Positions 8,382 to 17,427 of a stretch of DNA of 64,000 nt are shown here, piece after piece (the stretch's first letter is position 1; each line of letters opens with the position of its first letter). A program made the position numbers and the translations under genes. The stretch is from Flagellimonas hadalis (GTDB taxonomy: Bacteria; Bacteroidota; Bacteroidia; Flavobacteriales; Flavobacteriaceae). The stretch is taken from the NCBI RefSeq assembly GCF_007785775.2, contig NZ_VNIK02000015.1:1-64000 (forward strand), given 5' to 3'. The notes beneath the pieces were generated by a model, which saw nothing but the letters and a program-made list of their open reading frames with translations, searched no databases and was not told where the DNA came from.

Positions 8382-8750
8382 TCATGGGGTTTGTTTAAAA
8401 TGTTCCGAGATTTCCGAGAGTACCGATTCCAAGTTTTCAAATACCATTTTGTTCTCAAACCGAATTACGGTATATCCCAATTCATTCAAGATTTCTGTGC
8501 GCTTTTTGTCATATTCTTGGGCTTTGGGCGACTGATGGACAGCCCCATCCAATTCAATGACAAGCTTTTCCGCGGCACAGTAGAAGTCAACAATGTAGTT
8601 TTTGATGCTGTGTTGCCGATTGAACCGTCTGCCACATAATTTTTTGGCCTTTAGGTACCTCCAAAGGAATGCTTCGGCAGGAGTGGCGTTGTTCCTTAAT
8701 TTTTTTCGGAATTGGATGAGTTCCTTCCTGTTGTGGATTCTTTTTTTCAT
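8382..8750 (-). CDS. DUF559 (Vsr-like) endonuclease-domain protein
   Basis: 122 aa from the ATG at 8750. DUF559 proteins have the restriction-endonuclease-like fold of the Vsr mismatch nuclease. Visible hallmarks: RNNATPAEAFLWRYLKAKKL, GRRFNRQHSIKNYIVDFYC (D), KLVIELDGAVH (E-x-D-G-x-x-H) and a final IRFENKMVFENLESVL. The gene stands alone between argS and the TonB-receptor gene and is tightly enclosed by palindromic DNA on both sides. It may therefore be part of a small mobile or repeat-associated unit. Function is not established for the family; nicking of repeat DNA is only a hypothesis. Confidence 0.85.
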   Translation of the reverse strand: MKKRIHNRKELIQFRKKLRNNATPAEAFLWRYLKAKKLCGRRFNRQHSIKNYIVDFYCAAEKLVIELDGAVHQSPKAQEYDKKRTEILNELGYTVIRFENKMVFENLESVLSEISEHFKQTP

Positions 8751-8767
8751 CAATCTCATTTAAAAAG

Positions 8768-8815
8768 CTCCCCTCTTTCGTAAGAGGGGTGATTCAGCCA
8801 TGCTGAACCGGGGAG
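8768..8815. repeat. Compound palindrome, right flank of the DUF559 gene
   Basis: Nested inverted repeats: outer CTCCCC (8768-8773) with GGGGAG (8810-8815); inner CCCCTCTT (8770-8777) with AAGAGGGG (8782-8789); inner TTCAGC (8793-8798) with GCTGAA (8802-8807). The outer and first inner stems share bases, so alternative folds exist. The CTCCC/GGGAG arms match the left flank at 8360-8377. Confidence 0.75.
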
Positions 8816-8840
8816 ATTGATACCTTGAATATAGGAAAAA

Positions 8841-11408
8841 TTAAAAACTCACCCGAAAACTGAAATTAGGGGTAATGCCCAAGGAAAGATTTTCCACGGC
8901 CTCGATCTCATCATTTTCGTTCACACGATAGTATTTGTTCAGGCTGTTCTTCCGATTGGTCATGTTCAATAGGGAGAGTCCGGCATTGGCATTGATGCCC
9001 GAACCCAGTTTGAAACTATAAATGGCCGAGGCATCCGCCCTGAAATATTCCGGCAACCTGCTGCTGTTCGGTGCCTTGTAATTGATTCGTGCCGGGGTGA
9101 AATCGTTGTCAAGTGCATCAGCGCCGTCCAAGGGCTCGGTAAACGGTTTTCCGGTGCGATAGTTCACCCCAAGGCTCAACTTCAGGTTTTTATAGGTATA
9201 GGCCCCAGCAAATGTGAGCGTGTGGCGGATATCCAGATTATTGGGGAATTTTTGGGGCACTATGGAATCGAAGGTGTAGTCGTTCTTGTTGAAGGAATAG
9301 CTCAACCAGGTACTGAACCGATCACTCTTCTTGTTGATGAGAAATTCGATGCCCTTGACCTGATAACTGCCTATTTCCCCGGAAAATTGATGTGGATTCT
9401 GGAATCCTTGGGTATTGGTACTGATGCCGTCCACATTTTTGTAGAAACCTTCCACGCCCACATAAAAGTTGTTCTTTTCATAATTGATGCCCGCGGAGCC
9501 TTGTTTGCTCTTGGTGACGGGAAGGGTGGTATCGTTGGAGAGGACCCATCTGCGTTTTTCAACGCCCAAAAAGTTTTGTTCCAGATCAACGACCTGATTG
9601 GTGGTTTGGCTCTTGAACTCGCCCAAAATCTCAGCCCTTAAGTAATTGGCCAGTTTGATGTTCAGGTTGAGCCTTGGTTCTATCAAAACTTTGGAAAAAG
9701 TGTTCAAGTTTTCAATAAAATTGAACCGTGCGCCCACTTTGGCCATGAACCTATTGTCCAATGAGGCATAGTTCAATTGTGAAAAAGGAGCATGGATTCG
9801 GATGACTCCTTTGATCTCACTGCTAAATTCAGGTTCGTTGAGCTCGGTGGCATTGGTGATTCCTGTTTCGATGTATTGGTAACCGTTGTTCCAATCCAAA
9901 TGCTCACTGATCCCATAGTCCGTGCTCAGTTTCAAAGCGTTTTCGATGACCTTGTTGTTCTGGAAGAGCAGTTGCACCTGGTTCCCAAAAAGGTTTTGGG
10001 CATCCAGGTTGTATCGGGAATAATAGATGTTCAGATGGGAAGAGAACCTGGCGGACCATTGACTTTGGAACTGTCCCCCGATTGACAGATTGTCCTGCTT
10101 CAATAGGCTGACGGTCCTTTCATTGTCGGTCACATTGTGCTCCACATATTTTAGGTTGTTCTTGATGTTGATCAAACTCAACCTGACCTTATGTCTGTCA
10201 TTGATGTCGTACAGGAGCTTTCCTCCGAAATCATAGAAGAAAAAATCCTCTTCGCGGGTGATTTCATCATCCACGGTATTGTTGTTCTCGTCAGTGATCT
10301 CACTGTCCTGAAATGCACGGTCAAAAAACTGTTTGTAGGCGGGGGTGCTCAAGAAATCGGTCATCGAACGCCTTGCTGAAAATTGGACGCCCAGTTTTTC
10401 GTTGATGGGAACCTCGGTATACATATCGCCAGTGATGAGGTTGAAACCGGCCCCGCCCGTCCATGTGTTGGCTATGTGGTCGCTGGTCTCCATTTGGATC
10501 ACACTGCTGACCCCGTCGCCAAAAGCTGCTGGGGTGCCGTTTTTGTAAATGGTCACTTTATCGGTCAGGTAGGGGTTGAAGGCGGAAATCAACCCAAAAA
10601 AGTGGCCGGATTGATACATTTTTATACCGTTCCAGAGAATAAGGTTCTGATCGTTGGTGCCGCCCCTCACATTGATGTCGGATACCGTTTCGTCAATACT
10701 CTTGATGCCCGGAAGGGCCTGAACGGTCTGTAAAACATCAGGTTCGATGAGTCCGGGGAGGATGCCAAATTCCGAAGTGTTCAGGCTTATGCTTGCATCC
10801 TTTTCCTTGATGATGCCCGAGGTAAGGAACTTGTACACAATTACTTCATCCAGTTCTTCATAGTGTTGTGCCAAGAGGATCCTAGGACATTCGCCTTGTT
10901 GCAAAAGCTCTTCCACACTGATATATTTGGTGAGGTAGCCCAAGTATCTGATCTTGAGCGATGCTTTTCTGGGCACCTGTCTCAGGTTGAAAACGCCATT
11001 GGTGTCTGAAATCTGGGCCATATCTGTTCCTAGAATTTCCACAGTGGCGCCTGGGATGGTATTTTCGGCAAAGTTGTCCAGCACAATGCCGCATATATCC
11101 ACCACTGAACTTTTGGTGAGCGTGTAGTAACGGGCGCTCAGTTTTTCTGCCTTTATCTGGAACTGGGATTCTATGAAACTTAGGATATCACCTAGGTCAC
11201 CAAGATTTTTTGGTGGGTCGATGGAGAGACCATCCATATCTTCGTTGATGTACGAAAACTTTACCTCGAAGCGGTTCTCCAAGCTTTTGATATAGGAAAC
11301 AAGGTCAATAGGGGATTGCTGCTCTTCCTGCGCATGTGTGGAATGGAACAGGAAAAACAAAAGGGCAAGAAAAAGGCCCGAATGCTTATTGAATAGTGTT
11401 CCCAGCAT
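8841..11408 (-). CDS. TonB-dependent outer-membrane receptor with STN and carboxypeptidase-like domains
   Basis: 855 aa. Signal peptide ends near THAQ (about residue 26). Residues about 35-100 are an STN domain (IESQFQIKAEKLSARYYTLT), typical of receptors that signal to FecR. A CarboxypepD_reg-like domain follows (GIVLDNFAENTIPGATVEIL). The plug covers about 200-320 (VQALPGIKSIDETVSDINVR, then GGTNDQNLILWNGIKMY). A 22-strand-type barrel ends in FSFRVSF with terminal Phe. Substrate unknown. Its start lies inside the 3' end of the fecR gene (23-bp overlap), so receptor, anti-sigma and sigma form one regulatory operon. The lipoprotein divergent from the sigma gene is a candidate partner. Confidence 0.93.
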   Translation of the reverse strand: MLGTLFNKHSGLFLALLFFLFHSTHAQEEQQSPIDLVSYIKSLENRFEVKFSYINEDMDGLSIDPPKNLGDLGDILSFIESQFQIKAEKLSARYYTLTKSSVVDICGIVLDNFAENTIPGATVEILGTDMAQISDTNGVFNLRQVPRKASLKIRYLGYLTKYISVEELLQQGECPRILLAQHYEELDEVIVYKFLTSGIIKEKDASISLNTSEFGILPGLIEPDVLQTVQALPGIKSIDETVSDINVRGGTNDQNLILWNGIKMYQSGHFFGLISAFNPYLTDKVTIYKNGTPAAFGDGVSSVIQMETSDHIANTWTGGAGFNLITGDMYTEVPINEKLGVQFSARRSMTDFLSTPAYKQFFDRAFQDSEITDENNNTVDDEITREEDFFFYDFGGKLLYDINDRHKVRLSLINIKNNLKYVEHNVTDNERTVSLLKQDNLSIGGQFQSQWSARFSSHLNIYYSRYNLDAQNLFGNQVQLLFQNNKVIENALKLSTDYGISEHLDWNNGYQYIETGITNATELNEPEFSSEIKGVIRIHAPFSQLNYASLDNRFMAKVGARFNFIENLNTFSKVLIEPRLNLNIKLANYLRAEILGEFKSQTTNQVVDLEQNFLGVEKRRWVLSNDTTLPVTKSKQGSAGINYEKNNFYVGVEGFYKNVDGISTNTQGFQNPHQFSGEIGSYQVKGIEFLINKKSDRFSTWLSYSFNKNDYTFDSIVPQKFPNNLDIRHTLTFAGAYTYKNLKLSLGVNYRTGKPFTEPLDGADALDNDFTPARINYKAPNSSRLPEYFRADASAIYSFKLGSGINANAGLSLLNMTNRKNSLNKYYRVNENDEIEAVENLSLGITPNFSFRVSF

Positions 11409-12300
11409 AAAAAAGTACGTTGTCGCCTTCTATTTTGTATTGGATTTGAGACGGGGTACTTATACTTTTTAACGCCATTTCTAGATTTGTGTTGTTGAAA
11501 GTTCCGGTAAACAAGAGATTGGTGTTTACATTTTGGGTCTTTACCTTGATGTCGAACTGTCTTTCCAATTCAGCAAAGACATACTGCAACGGAATGCGCT
11601 CAAAGCTACTTTCGTTGCCCATCCATGCAGGTCGGGTTCCGTTGGGTTTTCCGGAGTCGATGATTTTTCCGTTGATGACCAGAAAGGAAGTTCCGGCGGG
11701 CAATTTTGTCTCTGCGTTGTTGTGGGTAACGCTCACGAGACCTTCATAACAGGTCACTTCAAAAAAGCCCTTCCTGTTTTCCACATTGAACTGGGTGCCC
11801 AGAACGGTCACGGTTCCTTGTTCGGTGGACACGGTGAATTTTTTTCCTTTGGCGACCTTGAAGAATGCTTCTCCCTTAAGGGAGACATCTCTTTTTTGGT
11901 CCCATTTCTTTTCACTGAACGAGACTTGCGAGTCTGCATTGAGGAAAATTTCGGAATTATCGGGGAGTGTCACTTCGGAACGTTGGGCAAAATCCGTAGT
12001 GATGGATTCATTGAGAGTGCTCAAATAGAAATAGGAACCCACCATGAGCACGGCGATAACGGCAGCCACCCGTAGAAATTTCTTGAAAGGGTTCAGGGCG
12101 ATGACCTTTGGGGCATTCCCGATGCGCTCGTCCTTGATGCGTTGAAGCGCGCCGTCCACATCGAAATCGGGAGCTTCCATGGTGCTGGAAACCTCCAACA
12201 ACTTGGCATAGGAAGCATACTCATCGGATTTTTTGAATTCCGCAAGTTCTTCCGCGGACAGTTCTCCGCTCAGCCATTTTGCCAAATAATTTTCTTGCAT
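11386..12300 (-). CDS. FecR-family anti-sigma factor
   Basis: 304 aa. Cytoplasmic N-terminus about 1-70 (WLSGELSAEELAEFKKSDEY). One transmembrane helix at about 76-92 (VAAVIAVLMVGSYFYL). The periplasmic FecR domain spans about 100-195 (RSEVTLPDNSEIFLNADSQV, KGEAFFKVAKG, VTVLGTQFNV). A DUF4974-type C-terminal domain (PLQYVFAELERQFDIKV) follows, the part expected to touch the receptor's STN domain. It should hold the ECF sigma factor encoded upstream until the receptor at 11408 signals. Gap to the sigma gene is about 115 bp of AT-rich DNA without another gene. Confidence 0.92.
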   Translation of the reverse strand: MQENYLAKWLSGELSAEELAEFKKSDEYASYAKLLEVSSTMEAPDFDVDGALQRIKDERIGNAPKVIALNPFKKFLRVAAVIAVLMVGSYFYLSTLNESITTDFAQRSEVTLPDNSEIFLNADSQVSFSEKKWDQKRDVSLKGEAFFKVAKGKKFTVSTEQGTVTVLGTQFNVENRKGFFEVTCYEGLVSVTHNNAETKLPAGTSFLVINGKIIDSGKPNGTRPAWMGNESSFERIPLQYVFAELERQFDIKVKTQNVNTNLLFTGTFNNTNLEMALKSISTPSQIQYKIEGDNVLFYAGNTIQ

Positions 12301-12415
12301 GGGTCTATGCTTTACCTTATTACAACAACTAACTTATACAATACCCTACTTTTTGAAATTCCAAAAATCCATTTCGTATTTTATTGTCTCATTTCTTTTT
12401 TCTCTGGTCTGGCAA

Positions 12416-12913
12416 TTAAATCCCGTCAATCTGTTCCCGTAGGCTTTTCAGGGCCAAATGCATCCTCTTTTCAATGGCTTTCACGCTGACACCTTCCATT
12501 TCTGCAATTTCCGCATACTTTTTCCCATCTATCCGATTGAGCAGAAAGGTGGTACGTTGGTTTTCCGGAAGGGCATTCAGAGCATTTTCCAATTTTTCCT
12601 TGTATTCTTTTTCCTCCATCAAAAATTCGGGGGACTCGTTGGATCGATCATTTCCTTTGTCCGCATATTTTATCCGAACCTTTTCCGCTTTGATCACATT
12701 CAGATAGAGATTGTTGGCCACGGTATAGACAAACGATTTTGCTTTTTCAGGACTCACTTTGCCACAATTCTCCCATAGTTTCACAAAAGCTTCCTGCACG
12801 GCATCGTTGGCCTTCTCCTCGTTCCCGAACTTATAATAGATATAGTTGAAGACCGTTTTGGAATGTGTCTTGAAAATGGAGCTGAATATTTTATCTTCAC
12901 AAACATTGTCCAT
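12416..12913 (-). CDS. ECF RNA polymerase sigma factor, FecI-like
   Basis: 165 aa from the ATG at 12913. An in-frame ATG at 12964 would add 17 residues that overlap the divergent promoter region, so I prefer the shorter form. Sigma-70 region 2 is at about 10-75 (FKTHSKTVFNYIYYKFGNEE, DAVQEAFVKLWEN). Region 4 is at about 105-160 (NALPENQRTTFLLNRIDGKK, YAEIAEMEGVSVKAIEKRMH). It directs transcription of target genes when released from the FecR protein. Targets probably include this operon and perhaps the divergent lipoprotein, whose start lies only 115 bp away. Confidence 0.92.
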   Translation of the reverse strand: MDNVCEDKIFSSIFKTHSKTVFNYIYYKFGNEEKANDAVQEAFVKLWENCGKVSPEKAKSFVYTVANNLYLNVIKAEKVRIKYADKGNDRSNESPEFLMEEKEYKEKLENALNALPENQRTTFLLNRIDGKKYAEIAEMEGVSVKAIEKRMHLALKSLREQIDGI

Positions 12914-13027
12914 AAAGAAAGAATTGTTTCTCGGTTCAAATATATTTGAAAATTGTGGAGCCAAAGTAGGGTTTTTTTGGAAAGAGTTGTTCTAAAGTTG
13001 AATTATAACCCCAAAGTTCAAATAGTT

Positions 13028-14767
13028 ATGAAAAATTTGATGAAAAAGATAGGGTATGTAGCCCTCATCGGAATTGTTTCCATTCTTTCCTCTTGCCAAG
13101 ACGAATTTGAGGAAGTCAATGGGAACGATGAGCAACAGACCATCCAAGCCAATTCGACAACAGCAAGTTTGATCGAGAAGACCACTGCATTTGACGGCTC
13201 TTATGACGATGTCGTGGATGAGTCAAGCTGTTTTGCCTTAAAATTTCCCTATACCATAAGTATCAACGGTACTGCGGCCATCACCATTACTTCCATGGAA
13301 GACCTTCAGGGCATTAAAGTAACCCTGGCGGGGTTGGACAATGGTGCTTTGGAAATCAGTTTTCCGGTCACTATCACCCTTTCCGATCATAGCGAAATTG
13401 TTGTGGAAAATAGGGAACAGCTTTTGGAACTTGCCAGGGATTGTGTGGAAAGTGCCACTGATAATAAGATAAGATGCATAGATTTTGTGTATCCCATCAC
13501 CCTTTTCACTTTCAATGTGGACAATCAAATGACGGGTGAGGTTATGGTGGAAAGCGATATGCAAATGAGAAGGTTCTTCTCTGAATTGGAGGACAACGAA
13601 TTGGTCAGCATCAGTTTTCCCATTACCCTCAAGAAAAGCGATGGAACCGAAATCATCGTAGAGAACAATACTGATTTGCATTCGATTCTTAGCACGGCCG
13701 GAAACGAATGTGACCGCAATACACTCAACAAGGAAATTTTGGATGCCTTCCTATTGGCTTGCCAATTGGAAGTGAGGGAGGTGCTCAGGGATAATGTGGA
13801 CAGCACGGACCAATACTTTGAATCCATCATGACCTTTTCCCAAGACGGGACCGTGGTGATCGGTGGAGGCACCAGCGCCCCATTAACAGGTACATGGACC
13901 ACCCAAAACACGGACAGTGGTGTCCAGTTGACATTGGATTTCAATGCTTTGGTGGATTTTTCCATGACATGGGATGTATATGAGTGGGAGCCCGGTGTCA
14001 TCAAATTGTACAGAGATGCCGGAAACAGGATCATCCTCAAAAAAAGATGTGATGTGGACCCTGTCGAAGAAATCGATCCTGATACCCTAAGGGCCATTTT
14101 GAACGAATGTAATTGGGTTATCAAAAAGGTCAAGAACCAAGAAGAGGAAGTCAGAAGGCTTTTGGGATACGAGTTCCAGTTCATGGCAGATGGCACCGTC
14201 ACCTTGAGCAATGGTACAAACCTATCTGAAGGTACTTGGGAAATTGGCCTCAACAACCAACTCCAATTGTCCGTTATGATCAGCATGAGTAACGAGCCAG
14301 AGGTCAGTTTCGAGTGGCCCCTCAGAGAACTGACAGATACCCGATTGAAATTTGAAGTGTTTGGCACAGACCATGAAATGACACTGCTCCGCGTGTGCAA
14401 CGACAACGCAGATGATGGCGATGTCGTCGAAATAAGGGATATTGCCATGGACGGACCATGGAATATTGCACTCTACAAGGAGGCCGAAGTGGACCTTACC
14501 ACATCATTTGCTGGAATGGAGTTTAATTTTTCCACAATGAACCAAATCGAGGTGTCCGTAAACCAAGATTTTATTGCAACTGGACTATGGAGGGTGCTCA
14601 GGGACACTGAGGAAGGACTCAAGTGCTACCTCAATTTTGATACCGATGGAGATCTGTTGGAACTGACCGATGATTGGAAAGTGGTTTCCATCACATCCAC
14701 CCGAATAGAACTCAAAGATGATAGTGAAGAAGGTAATTTGAAGACCTTAGTGTTCGAAAAATCATAA
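13028..14767 (+). CDS. Large lipoprotein with tandem internal repeats, divergent from fecI-type sigma gene
   Basis: 579 aa from the ATG at 13028 (the frame is open from 12953, but only this start gives a signal). Lipoprotein signal GIVSILSSCQDEF, Cys at about residue 23. Two similar beta-domains follow at about 70-145 and 155-235 (SFPVTITLSDHSEIVVENRE versus SFPITLKKSDGTEIIVENNT). Three lipocalin-like units come next (about 245-350, 355-465, 475-578), each containing a G/S-T-W/L-W strand pair such as APLTGTWTTQN and NLSEGTWEIGLNNQ. No catalytic motif. Probably a surface-exposed binding protein for whatever the linked TonB receptor imports. Ends in a strong terminator at 14793. Confidence 0.8.
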   Translation: MKNLMKKIGYVALIGIVSILSSCQDEFEEVNGNDEQQTIQANSTTASLIEKTTAFDGSYDDVVDESSCFALKFPYTISINGTAAITITSMEDLQGIKVTLAGLDNGALEISFPVTITLSDHSEIVVENREQLLELARDCVESATDNKIRCIDFVYPITLFTFNVDNQMTGEVMVESDMQMRRFFSELEDNELVSISFPITLKKSDGTEIIVENNTDLHSILSTAGNECDRNTLNKEILDAFLLACQLEVREVLRDNVDSTDQYFESIMTFSQDGTVVIGGGTSAPLTGTWTTQNTDSGVQLTLDFNALVDFSMTWDVYEWEPGVIKLYRDAGNRIILKKRCDVDPVEEIDPDTLRAILNECNWVIKKVKNQEEEVRRLLGYEFQFMADGTVTLSNGTNLSEGTWEIGLNNQLQLSVMISMSNEPEVSFEWPLRELTDTRLKFEVFGTDHEMTLLRVCNDNADDGDVVEIRDIAMDGPWNIALYKEAEVDLTTSFAGMEFNFSTMNQIEVSVNQDFIATGLWRVLRDTEEGLKCYLNFDTDGDLLELTDDWKVVSITSTRIELKDDSEEGNLKTLVFEKS

Positions 14768-14792
14768 AATTTTTCCCCAATTCTTTTTTTAA

Positions 14793-14828
14793 GAGGACGG
14801 CCATCCCCAAAGCCGTCCTTTTTCTTTT
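14793..14828 (+). terminator. Rho-independent terminator
   Basis: Stem AGGACGGC (14794-14801) with GCCGTCCT (14812-14819), 10-nt loop, followed by a T-rich tail. Ends the lipoprotein transcript. Confidence 0.9.
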
Positions 14829-14838
14829 TTATTATTCT

Positions 14839-14846
14839 TAAATTTG
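14839..14846 (+). promoter_or_regulatory. ffh promoter -7 box (TAAATTTG)
   Basis: TAAATTTG fits TAnnTTTG and ends 25 bp before the ffh ATG, directly downstream of the preceding terminator. Confidence 0.6.
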
Positions 14847-14871
14847 TCGCTCCTTTAAAACACAAGAACTT

Positions 14872-16200
14872 ATGTTCGATAATTTAAGCGAAAAACTGGA
14901 CAAGGCGCTCCACGTCCTCAAAGGGCATGGGCAGATAACCGAGATCAATGTTGCGGAAACCCTGAAGGAAGTACGAAGGGCTCTTTTGGACGCCGACGTC
15001 AACTTCAAGATAGCCAAGGATTTCACCAATAAAGTAAAGGAAAAGGCACTGGGGCAGAACGTGTTGACCACCTTGCAGCCCGGCCAACTCATGGTGAAGA
15101 TCGTAAAGGACGAACTCACCAAACTGATGGGGGGCGATGCAGAAGACATCAATCTCTCTGGAAACCCTTCGGTGATCTTGATGTCGGGTCTGCAAGGTTC
15201 CGGTAAGACCACATTTTCTGGGAAACTCGCCAATTATCTCAAAAGTAAGAAAAACAAAAAACCTCTTTTGGTTGCCTGTGATGTGTACCGTCCGGCGGCT
15301 ATCGACCAATTGCACGTGGTCGGAGAACAAATTGGTGTGGATGTCTATTCCGATAGGGAGAACAATGATCCCGTGGCAATTGCCAAAGCAGGTATTGCAC
15401 ACGCCAAGAGCTTGGGATGCAATGTGGTGGTCATCGATACCGCAGGTCGTTTGGCCGTGGATGAGCAGATGATGAACGAGATTGCCAACATCCACAAGGC
15501 CATACAGCCCCAAGAGACCCTTTTTGTGGTGGATGCCATGACAGGTCAGGATGCAGTGAACACGGCCAAAGCCTTTAACGACGTCCTCAATTTTGACGGG
15601 GTTATCTTGACCAAGCTCGATGGTGATACCCGAGGTGGTGCCGCCATTTCCATCAAATCTGTGGTGGACAAGCCCATCAAGTTCATCGGAACAGGGGAAA
15701 AAATGGAGGCTATCGATGTCTTCCACCCCTCGAGGATGGCCGATCGGATCTTGGGAATGGGAGACGTGGTCTCATTGGTGGAGCGTGCCCAAGAGCAGTT
15801 TGATGAGGAACAGGCACGTAAGATCCAAAAGAAGATAGCCAAGAACAAGTTCGGCTTTGACGATTTCTTGAGCCAGATACAACAGATCAAGAAAATGGGA
15901 AGCATGAAGGACCTGATGGGGATGATCCCCGGTGCAGGGAAAGCACTGAAAGGTCTCGATATAGACGACGATGCCTTCAAGCACATTGAGGCCATCATCC
16001 ACTCCATGACCCCTGATGAGCGTTCCACACCTTCCAAATTGGACGCCAGTCGAAAAAAACGCATCGCTGCCGGTAGCGGTACCTCCGTTCAGGAAGTGAA
16101 CCAGCTCCTAAAACAGTTCGACCAAATGAGCAAGATGATGAAGATGATGCAAGGAGGTGGGGGCAAAAAGATGATGCAGATGATGCAGAACATGAGATAA
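14872..16200 (+). CDS. ffh: Signal recognition particle GTPase Ffh
   Basis: 442 aa. Ffh with 4.5S RNA targets nascent membrane proteins to FtsY and SecYEG. N domain about 1-90. The G domain has the P-loop [13 protein letters not shown] near residue 107, the DTAGR motif, [11 protein letters not shown] and FIGTGEKM. The C-terminal M domain (about 300-442) is methionine-rich ([20 protein letters not shown]), as needed to bind signal peptides. Length is normal. The gene precedes folD with a 65-bp gap that contains a short tandem repeat. Confidence 0.98.
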   Translation: MFDNLSEKLDKALHVLKGHGQITEINVAETLKEVRRALLDADVNFKIAKDFTNKVKEKALGQNVLTTLQPGQLMVKIVKDELTKLMGGDAEDINLSGNPSVILMSGLQGSGKTTFSGKLANYLKSKKNKKPLLVACDVYRPAAIDQLHVVGEQIGVDVYSDRENNDPVAIAKAGIAHAKSLGCNVVVIDTAGRLAVDEQMMNEIANIHKAIQPQETLFVVDAMTGQDAVNTAKAFNDVLNFDGVILTKLDGDTRGGAAISIKSVVDKPIKFIGTGEKMEAIDVFHPSRMADRILGMGDVVSLVERAQEQFDEEQARKIQKKIAKNKFGFDDFLSQIQQIKKMGSMKDLMGMIPGAGKALKGLDIDDDAFKHIEAIIHSMTPDERSTPSKLDASRKKRIAAGSGTSVQEVNQLLKQFDQMSKMMKMMQGGGGKKMMQMMQNMR

Positions 16201-16204
16201 CTTT

Positions 16205-16228
16205 AGTCGGAAGTCGGAAGTCGGAAGT
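16205..16228. repeat. Short tandem repeat of AGTCGGA
   Basis: Three consecutive copies of AGTCGGA in the ffh-folD gap. Such GTCGGAA runs are frequent in flavobacterial intergenic DNA. No function seen. Confidence 0.7.
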
Positions 16229-16265
16229 TGCTCAAGTTGAAAATGATCAAAACCAAATAACGAGT

Positions 16266-17153
16266 ATGGAAATCCTTGACGGAAAAAAAATATCCAACCA
16301 AATCAAAGAAGAAATCGCCGTTGAGGTGGCTCAAATGAAGGAAAGAGGGGAGAAGGTTCCTCACTTGGCCGCGGTCCTTGTCGGTAACGATGGGGCCAGT
16401 CTCACCTATGTGGGCAGCAAGGTACGCTCCTGTAAAAAAATCGGTTTTGAATCAACCTTGATCCACCTTCCCGAAGATACCACCGAGGAAGCTTTGTTGA
16501 AGCAGGTAGCAGACTTGAACGCCAATCCTGATATTGATGGGTATATTGTGCAATTGCCATTGCCCAAACATATCGATGAACAGAAAGTACTGCTTGCCGT
16601 GGACCCCGATAAGGATGTGGATGGATTCCACCCCACCAATTTCGGTAAGATGGCCTTGGATATGGAATCCTTTATCCCGGCGACCCCTTTTGGTATCATG
16701 GAACTGTTGCGCAGGTACAATGTGGAAACTGCAGGAAAACACACCGTCGTGATCGGTAGGAGCCACATCGTGGGAAGGCCCATCAGTATTTTGATGAGCC
16801 AAAAAGGAAAGGCGGCCGATTCCACAGTCACCCTTACCCATAGTAGGACCAAGGACCTTAAAGCACTGACCCTTCAGGCGGACATTGTGGTGTCGGCATT
16901 GGGGGTTCCCAACTTCCTAAAGGAAGACATGGTGAAAGATGGAGTCACCATCATCGATGTGGGCATTACCCGTGTTCCCGATGATTCCCACGAAAAAGGA
17001 TACTACATCACCGGGGATGTCGATTTTGAGAAGGTAAGTAAAAAAGCATCCTATATTACCCCTGTTCCTGGCGGAGTGGGGCCTATGACCATTGCCATGC
17101 TCCTCCAAAACACCTTATTGGCCAGGGAAAGGCACAAGTCCAAACAGGCTTAG
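16266..17153 (+). CDS. folD: Bifunctional methylenetetrahydrofolate dehydrogenase / methenyltetrahydrofolate cyclohydrolase
   Basis: 295 aa, normal length. FolD interconverts 5,10-methylene-, 5,10-methenyl- and 10-formyl-tetrahydrofolate with NADP, feeding purine and formyl-Met synthesis. Signatures: [14 protein letters not shown] with the catalytic Lys, [21 protein letters not shown], the NADP-binding [14 protein letters not shown], and [18 protein letters not shown]. Cytoplasmic. The stop overlaps the last codon of a convergent small lipoprotein gene by 4 bp. Confidence 0.98.
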   Translation: MEILDGKKISNQIKEEIAVEVAQMKERGEKVPHLAAVLVGNDGASLTYVGSKVRSCKKIGFESTLIHLPEDTTEEALLKQVADLNANPDIDGYIVQLPLPKHIDEQKVLLAVDPDKDVDGFHPTNFGKMALDMESFIPATPFGIMELLRRYNVETAGKHTVVIGRSHIVGRPISILMSQKGKAADSTVTLTHSRTKDLKALTLQADIVVSALGVPNFLKEDMVKDGVTIIDVGITRVPDDSHEKGYYITGDVDFEKVSKKASYITPVPGGVGPMTIAMLLQNTLLARERHKSKQA

Positions 17154-17308
17154 TGCACCTGTTCTTTTTGCTCCGTTTTTGCTAAAGCAGTCTGTTGCTC
17201 CTCTTCTGGGGTGATGCGGTCAAATTCAGTCTCACCTTCATCGTTGGTGCAACTGGATATGGCCATGGACGAAAAAAGCACGGTGATCAAAAGTAGAATT
17301 GTTTTCAT
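17150..17308 (-). CDS. Tiny acidic lipoprotein
   Basis: 52 aa from the ATG at 17308 (the upstream in-frame ATG at 17353 is not followed by a signal sequence). Lipoprotein signal [20 protein letters not shown] with Cys at residue 20. The mature part is about 32 residues, acidic and Glu/Thr/Gln-rich, with no fold expected. Very short lipoproteins of this kind recur near folD-type housekeeping genes in flavobacteria, but no role is known to me. It overlaps folD tail to tail. Confidence 0.65.
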   Translation of the reverse strand: MKTILLLITVLFSSMAISSCTNDEGETEFDRITPEEEQQTALAKTEQKEQVH

Positions 17309-17427
17309 AAAGGTAACATTTGGGATGGCACTGCGGCCTGTTCTGTACATCATAACGAATTCTGTTGCAGAATCTTATTTTAGTTGTCAAATAATCGATA
17401 ACTTACCTACCTATAAATCATAACGTT

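Noticed and set aside
8333..8815. Insertion sequence or CRISPR-like array
   Set aside because: No transposase and no regular repeat-spacer spacing; only palindromes around one nuclease gene.
13525..14448. 307-codon minus-strand frame
   Set aside because: Ser/Leu-rich shadow of the repeat-built lipoprotein gene, which has a lipoprotein signal and a terminator of its own.
16205..16228. Possible regulatory element before folD
   Set aside because: A plain 7-bp tandem repeat with no promoter geometry; likely simple-sequence noise.
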